From Lathyrus oleraceus (lineage: Eukaryota > Streptophyta > Magnoliopsida > Fabales > Fabaceae), in assembly GCF_024323335.1 (NCBI RefSeq), contig NC_066579.1:1116001-1180000 (forward strand): DNA of 64,000 nucleotides, in the 5' to 3' direction. This document shows positions 10,445-22,597 of the stretch, piece by piece. The first letter of the stretch is position 1; each line of letters starts with the position of its first letter. The notes beneath the pieces are model-generated. The model saw nothing but the letters and a program-made list of their open reading frames with translations, did not search any database and had not been told where the DNA came from. A program made the position numbers and the translations under genes.

Positions 10445-12611
10445 ATGGATCAGTTGGAACAAGAGAATCGTGAATTGAAAGAAGAGGTCGCCAGACTTGG
10501 CGCTTTGATGGAGCAACTCCTTGCTGCTCAGAATCAACCTGCTCAACCACCTGCAACTCCTGTCCAGAGGACGGTCATTTCAGAGATTGTCGCTCCGACT
10601 GTGCCGGTTGCCAGTGCTCATTTCGTGCCCAATGCCATGCTAGCCGGGTTTCCGTGGGGAATGCCTCCGGGTTTTATGCTTGATATTCCTGCTCCGACTT
10701 TTGCTCACATGCCGGCATCTAGCCCGGTCCCTGTTGCTGCTCCTCCTGTCGTGCATACCATTCCCAGGGTAGACGACACATCTATCATTCTGAGCCGTCT
10801 GAGGGCCCAGATGTCAATAAGAAGATGGAGGCTATGAACGATCAATTCCTTGAGCTGAGGAAGGAATTGAAGACTCTCAGAGGGAAAGATCTTTTTGGCA
10901 AGTCTGCTGCTGAGCTTTGCCTAGTTCCCGGTGTTAAGATTCCGATCAAATTCAAAGTGCCTGACTTTGAAAAATATAAGGGGAACACCTGCCCTCTTGC
11001 TCATCTGGTCATGTACGCCAGGAAAATGTCTACACAAACTGATAATGATCAGCTTCTGATCCATTATTTTCAAGACAGTCTGTCCGGTGCTGCACTCAGA
11101 TGGTACATGAGTTTGGACAGTGCTAATATCCGATCCTTCAATGATCTTGGCGAAGCCTACGTCAAGCAATACAAATATAACATTGATATGGCTCCTGACC
11201 GTGATCAGCTCAGGGCCATGTCCCAGAAGGATAAGGAGATATTTAAGGAGTATGCCCAGAGGTGGCGAGAGTTGGCTACTCAGATTACTCCACCGCTAGA
11301 GGAGAAAGAGATGACTAAGATCTTTTTAAAGACTCTTAGCTCATTCTATTATGAGCGGATGGTTGCAAGTGCTCCCTCTGATTTCACCGAGATGGTGAAC
11401 ATGGGGATGCGCCTCGAGGAAGGTGTCCGTGAAGGACGTTTAGCAAAAGATGAAGACTCTTCTAAACGGTATGGGGCGTTTAAGAAGAAGGATGGAGAGG
11501 CACATGCTGTGCAGTCTCATGCTAAATCCAAGAGACCTTCTGATAAGAGGAAGCCAGTGCGTCATCAGCACCAGGTGGCTAGTATAGCACCTGTTTTCCG
11601 GGATAATTATCAGCCTCAGCAACATCAGCAATATCAGCAGCAGCAACACAATCAGCAACATTCTTCTCAACAGTATTGTCAACAACAATCTCGTCTACAG
11701 CAACAGGCCTACCAGCCTCGTGGTAGCACCAGTAATCAAGCCAACATGAACTATGATAGGAAAAAGATCAGTTTCGATCTGATTCCCATGTCGTATGCAG
11801 AGTTGTATCCCTCTTTAATAGAGAGGAAGCTGATTACTCCAAGAGATCCTCCGGCTATACCGGTCAACCCTCAGTGGTGGTATAAGCCTGACCTGCACTG
11901 TGTCTATCATTCTGGCGCTCCGGGCCATGATGTAGAGAACTGTTTTCAGCTGAAGACCAAAGTGCAAGATCTGATGAGATGTGGCATTCTGAGCTTCGAA
12001 GACTCAAGCCCGAATGTTACAAAGAACCCATTGCCCGCGCATGGGAAATCTGTTAATATGGTCCAGGGATGCCCTGGGAAGTACAAGGTCAAATATGTAA
12101 GCCATATTAGACAATCACTGGTCGAATTACATCGGTTGCTGTGTCAATACAGCCACATGGAGCATGACCACGACAAGTGCCGCATCTGTTCGGTTAATCG
12201 TTTGGGTTGTAACCAGGTACGCAGAGAACTTCAAGAGTTGCTGGATGAGGGTACCATTGAGATCATTCAGAATCGGAATATGGATGAAGACGAACCCGAG
12301 GTAAATGTTATATCGCCTGTGTTCAAGCTTCCTGAGCCTGTTGTTATCCGCTATGATAGCAGCAAGCCAAAGGCCTCTCCTTCACTAACAATCAAGCCTG
12401 CAGGCCCTGTGCCTTATTCTTCTGACCGAGCTGTTCCATTCAGATATAACCCCGTTGCTGTTGAAGATGGAAGAAAAGTGTCGTTGCCTTCTACCTCTGT
12501 CACCAACATTGCTGATGTAAGTGGGTTGACCCGGAGTGGTCGCGTATTCTCTGTGCCTAAGCCTCAGGCGAAGGCTGTTGCTTCTGATACTGCTGAGCAT
12601 CCGGTTGGGAC
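10445..12611 (+). pseudogene. Ogre gag (N-terminal part of ORF2), frameshifted and split by Tekay
   Basis: The likely start is ATG 10445 (MDQLEQENRELKEEVARLGA), a coiled coil followed by a Pro/Ala/Val-rich linker. One frame change within 10778-10783 moves the frame; the continuation (MEAMNDQFLELRKELKTLRG) runs on from about 10783. The capsid-like domain (retrotransposon gag) spans about 10930-11460, with motifs YFQDSLSGAALRWY and WRELATQITPPLEEKEM. A Gln/His-rich stretch follows (11610-11720), then a Cys/His motif CVYHSGAPGHDVENC (about 11902-11946) that serves as the zinc-knuckle equivalent. The frame is cut at 12611 by the Tekay insertion and resumes in phase at 21173. The apparent stop at 12625 belongs to the Tekay LTR. 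The product would form the virus-like particle. Confidence 0.88.
12607..12611. repeat. Tekay target-site duplication, left copy (GGGAC)
   Basis: GGGAC directly before the LTR start TGTAACACCCC; the second copy is at 21168-21172. Removing the element and one copy keeps the Ogre reading frame. Confidence 0.95.
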
Positions 12612-14635
12612 TGTAACACCCCGATAAAATAAGATAATTATTTAATTTAAGTTAATAATATATTTATTAATTTAATTAAATAATTGGAATATTTTTATTG
12701 GAATTATTATTATTGGATTATTTTATTATTATTATTATTGGAATAAAAGTTGGAATTAGAAAAGGTCCCATTTGGTAAAAGGGTTATTTTCACGTGAAAA
12801 GGAAAAGAGACAGAAAAGTGGAAAAAGAGCCAGAGAACAAGGGTTGAAGAGAGGAAGAGCTTGAAGCTGAAGGGTTGCCGGATTAACTCAGGTAAGGGGG
12901 GTTTATCGTCGATTAATGGGTATTATGGGATAACATGTAATGGGTAGTGATAGACTATTGATTTGTCCCTGATTTGAATGATGCATGATGAAAATTGTGA
13001 AATGTAGGATGAACGAAAAATTGGATTATGATTGAAAGGAATTCGTAGGAATTAGATGTAATAAGGTTAGAATTTGTGAAATCGAATAAGGTATGATTCG
13101 TGTTAGATGATATGAACGATTAATGTGAAAGATTGGATTGTAGGAGGTTGAATCTGAGGAATCTCGTGGTAGAGAAAACCATAGCAGATCTGGAAATCTG
13201 GTTTCTGGTCATACGCGTATGGCACTAGGCAATACGCGTATGAGATGGTCTGGTACGCGTATGGCACTAGGCAATACGCGTATGGATGAGGAAGATGATG
13301 TTTTGAACGTGGTTTGGTCTCTGTTGGTACGCGTATGGGGAAGTGGTACGCGTAGCATACGCGTATGAGATAGGTGGTACGCGTATGGGGTTTGGCTGAG
13401 AAATGGGCCATACGCGTATGGGACTAGGCAATACGCGTATGGGCAGGATTGTGATTTTTCTGTGCTGTTGTTGTGCAGTTTTTGGTTGTTCAGCTGAGTA
13501 ATGTAATTTAGCTGATGTATGATAGAGTAGGGATCATTTCCCGTTGTTTTGAGTAGTATAGGTATTAGTAGAGTGTGTTAATACTGTGATTGACTATGTG
13601 GTATGGCATGATATGATTATGTGGTGAATATGTTGATGATGTATGATGATATTCATAATGTTATGAATGTATCTATCATGTATGAAATTATGAATGGACT
13701 GTTTATGGCTTAGAGTGTGAGCATATGTCCATTGTGGATGATTGTTGATGTTTGCATGACTAAGTGATTTAGCTTGCATATTGTGGCCTTTATGGTGGTA
13801 GCTAATTCCCATGGTGAGGAATTAGTGAGTTAGTATTGTGGATTGTTGTTGATGTTTGCATGCTAGGTGATTAGCGTGCATATCATAGCCCTTGGGGTGG
13901 TAGCTAATTCCCATGGTGAGGAATTAGTGAGTGAGTCACTAGGTCTCAAATGAGTGGGACTAGTGAGCTTGGTAGCCGTACCTGGATTTGGTCGGTGAGG
14001 TTGAACTATATGTTCACGAATAGTCGGTACCGCATGCATGGAGTCTCATTGCATAGTATATGTATGTATGGCGTATAATATGAATGGATGTATTCCAATA
14101 TTATACGTGTGTTTTATGATTGTGTTGAGTTGGAGTATGATGATGATGATGATTATGAGTTGATATTGCCGTTACTGAATATGTGTGATCTGGTTAGGGT
14201 GATGATATGTGTTAAATTACTTAGCATTACATGATGTTTTATAATGCTTATTATATCGATTGAGGAACTCACCCTTACAACTATTTTTCAGGTAACGAGC
14301 TGTGATTGAGTAGAAGCTAGTCCTTGGAGTCTAGTGTAGTTCCTTAGTGGGTCATGCTCTGGTAGATGTAACATCGGGATGGGATGTTTTACTATGTTTT
14401 CATTTGGTTGTTGGACAACTTTACATGTAATGTATTACATGGTTTGAATGTTGTTGTTAATTTCTATCCGCTGCGTATTATGCAAATGTTTTATTTTGAT
14501 TAAATAAATGAGCATGACAGGATATTTTGGAAAATGGTGTGAAATGATTGTGTGACACCCTTAATTGCATAATTACTCTGATTGATATATTGCTATTTTA
14601 ATTAAATATTTGGGGTAATTTAGAAGGGTGTTACA
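12612..14635 (+). repeat. Tekay 5' LTR (2024 bp)
   Basis: TGTAACACCCC to GTGTTACA. It contains ten copies of a TACGCGTA palindrome (13211-13440) and one 21-bp unit more than the 3' LTR. The remainder is AT-rich, with two copies of a GGTAGCTAATTCCCATGGTG block at 13796 and 13898. Confidence 0.95.
13211..13440. repeat. Ten-copy ACGCGT palindrome array in the Tekay 5' LTR
   Basis: ATACGCGTAT or GTACGCGTAT starts at 13211, 13232, 13253, 13274, 13327, 13346, 13357, 13377, 13410 and 13431. The first four are spaced exactly 21 bp apart. Each carries the palindrome ACGCGT, which fits the CGCG-box consensus bound by CAMTA-family factors. A regulatory role is inference. Confidence 0.9.
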
Positions 14636-14639
14636 TTAG

Positions 14640-14651
14640 TGGTATCAGAGC
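14640..14651 (+). promoter_or_regulatory. Tekay primer-binding site (initiator tRNA-Met)
   Basis: TGGTATCAGAGC, the standard plant initiator-Met PBS, four bases after the 5' LTR end. Confidence 0.95.
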
Positions 14652-14760
14652 ATAGTCGGTCGAGTCGAGTCGTAATTATTCTGTTTCCCCTGTACAGGAT
14701 AGGTGTTGTGTAACCCTATCAGTACTTATTGTTTTAGCTTGTTGGGTTTTCAGAATAGAG

Positions 14761-17700
14761 ATGGCTGGAAGAGGTAGAGACGATGCTGCGATTGCTGAGG
14801 CTCTGGGTATGCTAGCTGGAGTACTTGGAGGAAACCCGAATGTTGTGGGGATGGGAGCTGCTCGTCAGCTGAGTGAGTTCCAGAAGAACAATCCTCCAAT
14901 GTTCAAGGGAGCATACGATCCAGATGGTGCTCAGAAGTGGTTGAAGGAGATCGAGAGGATCTTCCGAGTGACTGAGTGTGCCGATAACCAGAAGGTCAGG
15001 TTCGGTACGCATATGCTGTCAGAAGAAGCAGATGATTGGTGGGTTGCTACCCGCACTGAGTTGGAATCTGCTGGGAATGTTGAGATCACGTGGGCGGTGT
15101 TCAGAGAGAGATTCCTGAGGAAGTACTTTCCAGAGGATGTCAGAGGAAAGAAAGAGATAGAGTTCTTGGAATTGAAGCAGGGCAACCGGTCTGTCACTGA
15201 GTATGCTGCTAAGTTCACAGAGCTGTCGAAGTATTACACTCCCTATAACGAGGCTACTGGGGAATTTTCAAAGTGTGTGAAGTTTGAGAACGGGTTACGT
15301 CCCGAGATCAAGTAGGCTATTGGGTATCAGCGGATTAGAGTGTTTTCTGATTTGGTTGACTGTTGCAGGATTTTTGAACAGGATACCAAGGCCAGAGCGG
15401 AGAGCTATCACCAGAGGGTTGATAGGAAAGGCAAGAATCAGAATGATCGTGGGAAACCGTACGCAGCTGGCAAAGGTTTCCAGAGACAGAGTGGGATGAA
15501 GAGGCCTAGTGGGGGAGAATCCAGTGCCCCTGCTAAGTGTTTCAGATGTGGTCAGGCTGGACATCGTATCCATGAGTGTACCAGTAATGAGAAGAAGTGT
15601 TTTAAGTGTGGAAAAGGTGGTCATTTGGCTGCAGAGTGCCGGTTGAAGACTGTGACTTGTTTCAACTGTGGAGAAGTGGGTCATATCAGTCCACAGTGTC
15701 CTAAGCCGAAGAAAGAGAACCAGTCGGGAGGCAAGGTCTTTGCTTTATCGGGTTCGGAGACTTCTGCAGATGATCGTTTGATCCGAGGTACGTGTTATAT
15801 TAATGGCTTTCCTCTTGTAGCTATTATTGACACCGGTGCGACTCATTCCTTTATATCTTTGGACTGTGCTGTGAAACTTAAGTTAGAGATATCTGAGATG
15901 CATGGAAGTATGGTGATTGATACTCCTGCGAAGGGTACTACTTCAGTTTGTTTAAATTGTCCTTTGAGTATTTTTGGTAGAGACTTTGGAATGGACCTCG
16001 TGTGTCTTCCACTAGTGCAGATTGATGTTATCCTGGGTATGAACTGGTTGGTGTTTAACCGAGTTTATATCAACTGTTTTGATAAGACTGTGATTTTTCC
16101 TGAGATTGAGGAAGGAAAGAGTTTGTTTCTATCAGCAAGGCAGGTGAATGAGGCAGTAGCAGATGGGGCGGAGTTGTTTATGTTGTTAGCGACTTTGGAG
16201 GCGAAAGATAAACTGGTGATTTGCGACCTAGCCGTGGTGTGTGATTTTCCTGATGTGTTTCCTGAAGAAGTGAATGAATTACCGCCAGAGCGTGAAGTTG
16301 AGTTCTCGATTGATTTGGTACCTGGTACTAGGCCGATATCGATGGCTCCGTACCGTATGTCTGCTGTTGAGTTAACTGAATTGAAGAGTCAGCTGGAAGA
16401 TCTGTTGGATAAGAAATTTATTCGTCCGAGTGTGTCACCGTGGGGTGCACCAGTGTTATTGGTTAGGAAGAAAGAAGGTACTATGAGGTTGTGTGTGGAC
16501 TACAGGCAACTGAATAAAGTGACGATCAAGAATCGGTATCCTTTGCCGAGGATTGATGATTTGATGGATCAGTTGGTTGGTGCGAGTGTGTTCAGCAAAA
16601 TAGATTTGAGATCTGGGTATCATCAGATACGTGTGAAAACTGAGGATATTCAGAATACTGCTTTCAGAACAAGGTATGGACATTATGAGTATTCTGTAAT
16701 GCCTTTTGGTGTGACTAATGCGCCTGGAGTATTTATGGAGTATATGAATAGGATTTTCCATCCGTACCTAGACAAGTTTGTTGTGGTGTTTATTGACGAT
16801 ATTTTGGTGTATTCGAAATCTGAAGAAGAGCATGCTGAGCATTTGAGAATGGTTTTAGGAGTTCTACGCGAAAAGAAGTTATTTGCTAAACTGTCTAAGT
16901 GTGAATTTTGGTTAGAAGAGGTTGGTTTTCTTGGTCATGTGATTTCCAGAGGTGGTGTTACTGTTGATCCTTCTAAGATAGAAGCGGTATCTAAGTGGGA
17001 AGCTCCGAAGTCAGTTTCTGAGATAAGGAGTTTTCTTGGGCTTGCAGGTTATTATAGGAAATTCATTGAGGGATTTTCTAAGTTGGCGTTACCGTTGACG
17101 ATGTTGACTAGAAAGGGGGAAGCGTTTGTTTGGGACTCAAAATGTGAAGAAGGTTTCCAAGAGTTAAAGAGAAGGTTAACTACTGCTCCTATTCTGATAT
17201 TACCGAGTCCGTCGGAACCATTTGAGGTTTACTGTGATGCTTCATTGTTGGGTTTAGGTGGTGTTTTGATGCAGAATAAGCAGGTTGTAGCCTATGCTTC
17301 GAGACAACTGAAGGTTCATGAGAGGAACTATCCGACCCACGATTTAGAGTTGGCAGCTGTGGTATTTGTTCTGAAGTTATGGAGGCATTACTTGTACGGG
17401 TCAAGATTTGAGGTTTTCAGTGACCATAAAAGTTTAAAGTATTTGTTTGATCAGAAAGAGCTGAATATGAGACAGAGGAGATGGTTAGAGTTTCTGAAGG
17501 ATTATGACTTTGGTTTGAATTACCATCCGGGTAAAGCAAACGTAGTGGCTGATGCATTGAGTCGGAAATCATTGCATATGTCTATGTTAATGGTTAAGGA
17601 ATTGGATTTAATTGAGCAGTTTAGAGACTTGAGTTTAGTGTGTGAGAGTACTCACAATAGTGTTAAATTGGGAATGTTGAAGTTAACGAGTAGTATTCTG

Positions 17701-19122
17701 GATGAGATTAGAGAGGGTCAGAAATCCGATATGCTTTTGGTTAATAAGTTGACTCTAGTGAATCAAGGTCAAGGTGGTGAATTCAGTGTTGATGAGAATG
17801 GTGTTTTGAAATTTGGTAATCGGGTGTGTATTCCGGATGTTACCGAACTTAAGAAGAGTATCCTGGAGGAAGGACATCGTAGTGGGCTGAGTATTCATCC
17901 TGGAGCTACGAAGATGTATCATGATTTGAAAAAGTTATTTTGGTGGCCGGAAATGAAAAGAGAAATTGCGAGTTTTGTTTATTCTTGTTTGACTTGTCAG
18001 AAGTCAAAGATTGAGCATCAGAAGCCGTCTGGGCTAATGCAACCGTTGGCTATTCCAAAGTGGAAATGGGATAGTATCAGTATGGATTTTGTTTCTGGTT
18101 TACCGAGGACAATTAAGAATTTTGAAGCTATTTGGGTGATTGTTGACAGATTGACAAAATCGGCTCATTTCATTCCGATCAGAATGGATTATCCGTTAGA
18201 GAGATTAGCTGAGCTGTATATTGAGAAGATTGTAAGTTTGCATGGTATTCCGTCGAGTATTGTTTCGGACAGAGATCCTAGATTTACATCGAAGTTTTGG
18301 GAAGGTTTGCAGAGGGCTTTGGGAACTAAGCTGAGATTGAGTTCTGCATACCATCCGCAGACTGATGGTCAGACTGAGAGGACGATTCAGTCACTGGAGG
18401 ATCTTTTGAGGGCTTGTGTTTTGGAAAAGGGAGGTGCTTGGGATTGTTATTTACCTTTGATCGAGTTTACCTACAACAATAGTTTTCATTCGAGCATTGG
18501 TATGGCACCGTTTGAAGCTTTGTATGGTAGGAGATGTCAGACACCTTTATGTTGGTATGAGTCCGGTGAGAGTGTTGTGGTTGGACCGGAGATTGTTCAA
18601 CAAACTACGGAAAAGATTAAGATGATTCAGGAGAAGATGAGAATTGCTCAGAGTCGTCAGAAGAGTTATCACGACAAGAGGAGGAAGTCACTTGAGTTCC
18701 AAGAGGGAGATCATGTGTTTCTTCGTGTTACTCCGATAACTGGGGTTGGTCGAGCTTTGAAGTCGAAGAAGTTGACACCTCGATTTATTGGTCCTTATCA
18801 GATTTTAGAGAGGATAGGGGAGGTAGCCTATCGTATCGCTTTACCGCCGTCACTTGCGAATTTGCATGAGGTTTTTCATGTGTCTCAGTTGAGGAGGTAC
18901 ATTCATGATCCGTCGCATGTGGTCCAAGTAGATGATGTACAGGTGAGAGATAACCTGACTGTTGAAACATCACCTATGAGGATCGAGGATCGAGGGTTGA
19001 AGCAGTTGCGGGGTAAAGAGATTGCTTTGGTAAAGGTAGCTTGGGGAGGACCAGCAGGTGGCAATGTGACTTGGGAACTTGAAAGCCAGATGAAGGAGTC
19101 GTATCCGGAGTTATTCGCTTGA
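14761..19122 (+). pseudogene. Tekay gag-pol polyprotein with one in-frame stop
   Basis: One frame of 1454 codons from ATG 14761 to TGA 19120-19122, with a single in-frame TAG at 15313-15315 inside gag. Gag: capsid domain at 14920-15330 (WLKEIERIFRVTECADNQKV) and three zinc knuckles ([42 protein letters not shown]) at 15538-15705. Protease: [12 protein letters not shown], about 15823-15858. Reverse transcriptase: catalytic [11 protein letters not shown] near 16790. RNase [17 protein letters not shown], near 17230. Integrase: HHCC zinc finger (17895-18005), then D, D and E motifs [20 protein letters not shown] and [15 protein letters not shown]. Chromodomain: [18 protein letters not shown] at the C-terminus, thought to steer integration to marked chromatin. 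All visible catalytic residues are intact. Confidence 0.93.
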
Positions 19123-19164
19123 GGTATGTTTTCGAGGACGAAAACTCTTTTAGTGGGGGAGAGT
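19123..19164 (+). promoter_or_regulatory. Tekay 3' untranslated segment and polypurine tract
   Basis: AGTGGGGGAGAG (19152-19163) lies directly before the 3' LTR and would prime plus-strand DNA synthesis. Confidence 0.85.
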
Positions 19165-21167
19165 TGTAACACCCCGATAAAATAAGATAATTATTTAATT
19201 TAAGTTAATAATATATTTATTAATTTAATTAAATAATTGGAATATTTTTATTGGAATTATTATTATTGGATTATTTTATTATTATTATTATTGGAATAAA
19301 AGTTGGAATTAGAAAAGGTCCCATTTGGTAAAAGGGTTATTTTCACGTGAAAAGGAAAAGAGACAGAAAAGTGGAAAAAGAGCCAGAGAACAAGGGTTGA
19401 AGAGAGGAAGAGCTTGAAGCTGAAGGGTTGCCGGATTAACTCAGGTAAGGGGGGTTTATCGTCGATTAATGGGTATTATGGGATAACATGTAATGGGTAG
19501 TGATAGACTATTGATTTGTCCCTGATTTGAATGATGCATGATGAAAATTGTGAAATGTAGGATGAACGAAAAATTGGATTATGATTGAAAGGAATTCGTA
19601 GGAATTAGATGTAATAAGGTTAGAATTTGTGAAATCGAATAAGGTATGATTCGTGTTAGATGATATGAATGATTAATGTGAAAGATTGGATTGTAGGAGG
19701 TTGAATCTGAGGAATCTCGTGGTAGAGAAAACCATAGCAGATCTGGAAATCTGGTTTCTGGTCATACGCGTATGGCACTAGGCAATACGCGTATGAGATG
19801 GTCTGGTACGCGTATGACACTAGGCAATACGCGTATGGATGAGGAAGATGATGTTTTGAACGTGGTTTGGTCTCTGTTGGTACGCGTATGGGGAAGTGGT
19901 ACGCGTAGCATACGCGTATGAGATAGGTGGTACGCGTATGGGGTTTGGCTGAGAAATGGGCCATACGCGTATGGGCAGGATTATGATTTTTCTGTGCTGT
20001 TGTTGTGCAGTTTTTGGTTGTTCAGCTGAGTAATGTAATTTAGCTGATGTACGATAGAGTAGGGATCATTTCCCGTTGTTTTGAGTAGTATAGGTATTAG
20101 TAGAGTGTGCTAATACTGTGATTGACTATGTGGTATGACATGATATGATTATGTGGTGAATATGTTGATGATGTATGATGATATTCATAATGTTATGAAT
20201 GTATCTATCATGTATGAAATTATGAATGGACTGTTTATGGCTTAGAGTGTGAGCATATGTCCATTGTGGATGATTGTTGATGTTTGCATGACTAAGTGAT
20301 TTAGCTTGCATATTATGGCCTTTATGGTGGTAGCTAATTCCCATGGTGAGGAATTAGTGAGTTAGTATTGTGGATTGTTGTTGATGTTTGCATGCTAGGT
20401 GATTAGCGTGCATATCATAGCCCTTGGGGTGGTAGCTAATTCCCATGGTGAGGAATTAGTGAGTGAGTCACTAGGTCTCAAATGAGTGGGACTAGTGAGC
20501 TTGGTAGCCATACCTGGATTTGGTCGGTGAGGTTGAACTATATGTTCACGAATAGTCGGTACCGCATGCATGGAGTCTCATTGCATAGTATATGTATGTA
20601 TGGCGTATAATATGAATGGATGTATTCCAATATTATACGTGTGTTTTATGATTGTGTTGAGTTGGAGTATGATGATGATGATGATTATGAGTTGATATTG
20701 CCGTTACTGAATATGTGTGATCTGGTTAGGGTGATGATATGTGTTAAATTACTTAGCATTACATGATGTTTTATAATGCTTATTATATCGATTGAGGAAC
20801 TCACCCTTACAACTATTTTTCAGGTAACGAGCTGTGATTGAGTAGAAGCTAGTCCTTGGAGTCTAGTGTAGTTCCTTAGTGGGTCATGCTCTGGTAGATG
20901 TAACATCGGGATGGGATGTTTTACTATGTTTTCATTTGGTTGTTGGACAACTTTACATGTAATGTATTACATGGTTTGAATGTTGTTGTTAATTTCTATC
21001 CGCTGCGTATTATGCAAATGTTTTATTTTGATTAAATAAATGAGCATGACAGGATATTTTGGAAAATGGTGTGAAATGATTGTGTGACACCCTTAATTGC
21101 ATAATTACTCTGATTGATATATTGCTATTTTAATTAAATATTTGGGGTAATTTAGAAGGGTGTTACA
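19165..21167 (+). repeat. Tekay 3' LTR (2003 bp)
   Basis: Near-identical to the 5' LTR, with nine ACGCGT palindromes (about 19763-19974) instead of ten because one 21-bp unit is absent. Its final 40 bases (GAAGGGTGTTACA) are followed by the right GGGAC duplication at 21168-21172. Confidence 0.95.
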
Positions 21168-21172
21168 GGGAC

Positions 21173-22330
21173 TGCTGTGAATATTCAGAATCCGACACTT
21201 GCTGTTGCCAAACAACCCTCCTCCTCTGTACAAAAGACTCCTGCTTCTTCTGTTGGCCCGAGTGGCATTATGAATGAAGAATGTGATGAGATGCTGAGGC
21301 TCATAAAAAAGAGTGAGTATAACGTTGTAGATCAGCTTCTACAAACGCCATCCAAGATTTCCATCTTGTCTTTGCTGCTGAATTCAGAACCCCATAGGGA
21401 GGCTCTGCAAAAAGTCTTGGACCTGGCGTATGTTGATCACGATGTCACCATAGAACAGTTTGATAGTATAGTTACAAACATCACTGCTTGCAACACTTTG
21501 AGTTTCTGTAACGCTGATCTCCCTGAGGAGGGAAGAGACCACAACATGGCTTTACACATCTCTATGAATTGCAAGTCTGATGCCATGTCCAACGTGCTGG
21601 TGGACACTGGCTCATCTCTGAATGTATTGCCAAAGACCACACTCTCTCGATTGTCATATCAAGGGCCTCCCATGAGGCAGAGTGGTGTTGTTGTGAAAGC
21701 ATTTGATGGGTCGCGCAAGACCGTGATTGGGGAAGTTGACCTCCCAATCAAAATTGGACCAAGTGATTTCCAAGTTACCTTCCAGGTAATGGATATCCAC
21801 CCATCATACAGCTGTCTCCTTGGTAGACCAAGGATTCACGAGGCTGGCACCGTGACATCCACCCTACACCAGAAGCTGAAATTTGTCAAGAACAAGAAAC
21901 TGGTTGTGGTAGGGGGAGAAAAGGCTCTCCTGGTTAGCCATCTGTCTTCTTTCTCATATATTGACGCTGAGGATGAAGTTGGAACGCCGTTCCAAGCTTT
22001 ATCTATTGATGAACCAATTGAGAAGAAGTCTCCTTCATTTTCTTCCTATCGTGATGCGAAGCTGGCCATTGAATGTGGTACAGTTGCTGGTTTAGGGAAG
22101 ATGATTGAGCTTGAAGACAACAGATCCCAGGCTGGCATTGGCTATTCCTCTAGGGCATTTAACGAGCAAGGTTTGTTCAAGAGTGCAGGATTCATCCATG
22201 CTGATCAACCTGAAGAAGTCGCTACTATCTTGGAAGAGGATGCAGAAGATCTGAACAATTTCGTCATTCCTGGTGGTGTCTGCCACAATTGGGTCGCTGT
22301 AGATGTTCCTACAGTCATCCATATATCAGA
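21173..22330 (+). pseudogene. Ogre ORF2 continued: gag C-terminus and aspartic protease (exon 1 end)
   Basis: This continues the gag frame in phase after the Tekay insertion. A conserved segment ECDEMLRLIKKSEYNVVDQL (about 21280-21340) leads into a retropepsin-like protease, with catalytic LVDTGSSLNVLPK at about 21595-21640 and the distal glycine-rich flap and SCLLGRPRIHEAGT at about 21810-21850. Unspliced RNA reaches TAA at 22332-22334. A GT donor at 22331 allows splicing to the pol exon. The frame itself is undamaged here; it is a pseudogene only because the Tekay insertion separates it from gag. Confidence 0.88.
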
Positions 22331-22597
22331 GTAATTGTTCACTTTGTTCAAAACCCTTCTCCCATGCCAAAAGGAGAAGTGATGACATTGTTGGCAGCAT
22401 TTAATACAATGATATTTCATTCAATTAATGCATTGTTAAACATTTGTTTTTCCATTTGTTTTCACTTTTTGCTTTTGCATGAAATTAGTGATCACAAAAA
22501 ACCCATAAAAACAAGAATAAAAGCAACATTTTTCATCTGCATAATGATTTGCTTGTTTAAATTCTAAAGTTTTTCATTAACCAAAATCATTATGCAG
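22331..22597 (+). other. Predicted Ogre intron (267 nt, GT-AG)
   Basis: Donor AGA|GTAATT at 22331 and acceptor TTATGCAG|G ending at 22597, with a branch-point-like CATTAAC about 25 bases before the acceptor. Without splicing the protease frame stops at 22332-22334. With removal, the codon split 2+1 is closed and the frame continues directly into the RT exon. Ogre elements are known for an intron in this part of gag-pol. The exact sites are a prediction from sequence. Confidence 0.8.

Larger units (their letters stand above)
12612..21167 (+). mobile_element. Young Tekay-type chromovirus (Ty3/gypsy) inserted in Ogre
   Basis: An 8556-bp complete element: LTRs of 2024 and 2003 bp, initiator-Met PBS, gag-pol frame, polypurine tract and GGGAC duplications. 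The LTRs differ by about eight substitutions by eye (0.4 %) plus one 21-bp repeat unit, so insertion was recent. A single in-frame TAG in gag is the only coding lesion found. Clade assignment rests on the domain order PR-RT-RH-INT with a C-terminal chromodomain and on the long LTR starting TGTAACACCC. Confidence 0.95.

Noticed and set aside
12612..12627. C-terminal end of the Ogre gag frame reading into a stop
   Set aside because: The last codons belong to the inserted Tekay LTR, not to gag.
13211..13440. CRISPR-like array of palindromic repeats
   Set aside because: Plant LTR; no unique equal-length spacers and no associated genes. It is an LTR sub-repeat.
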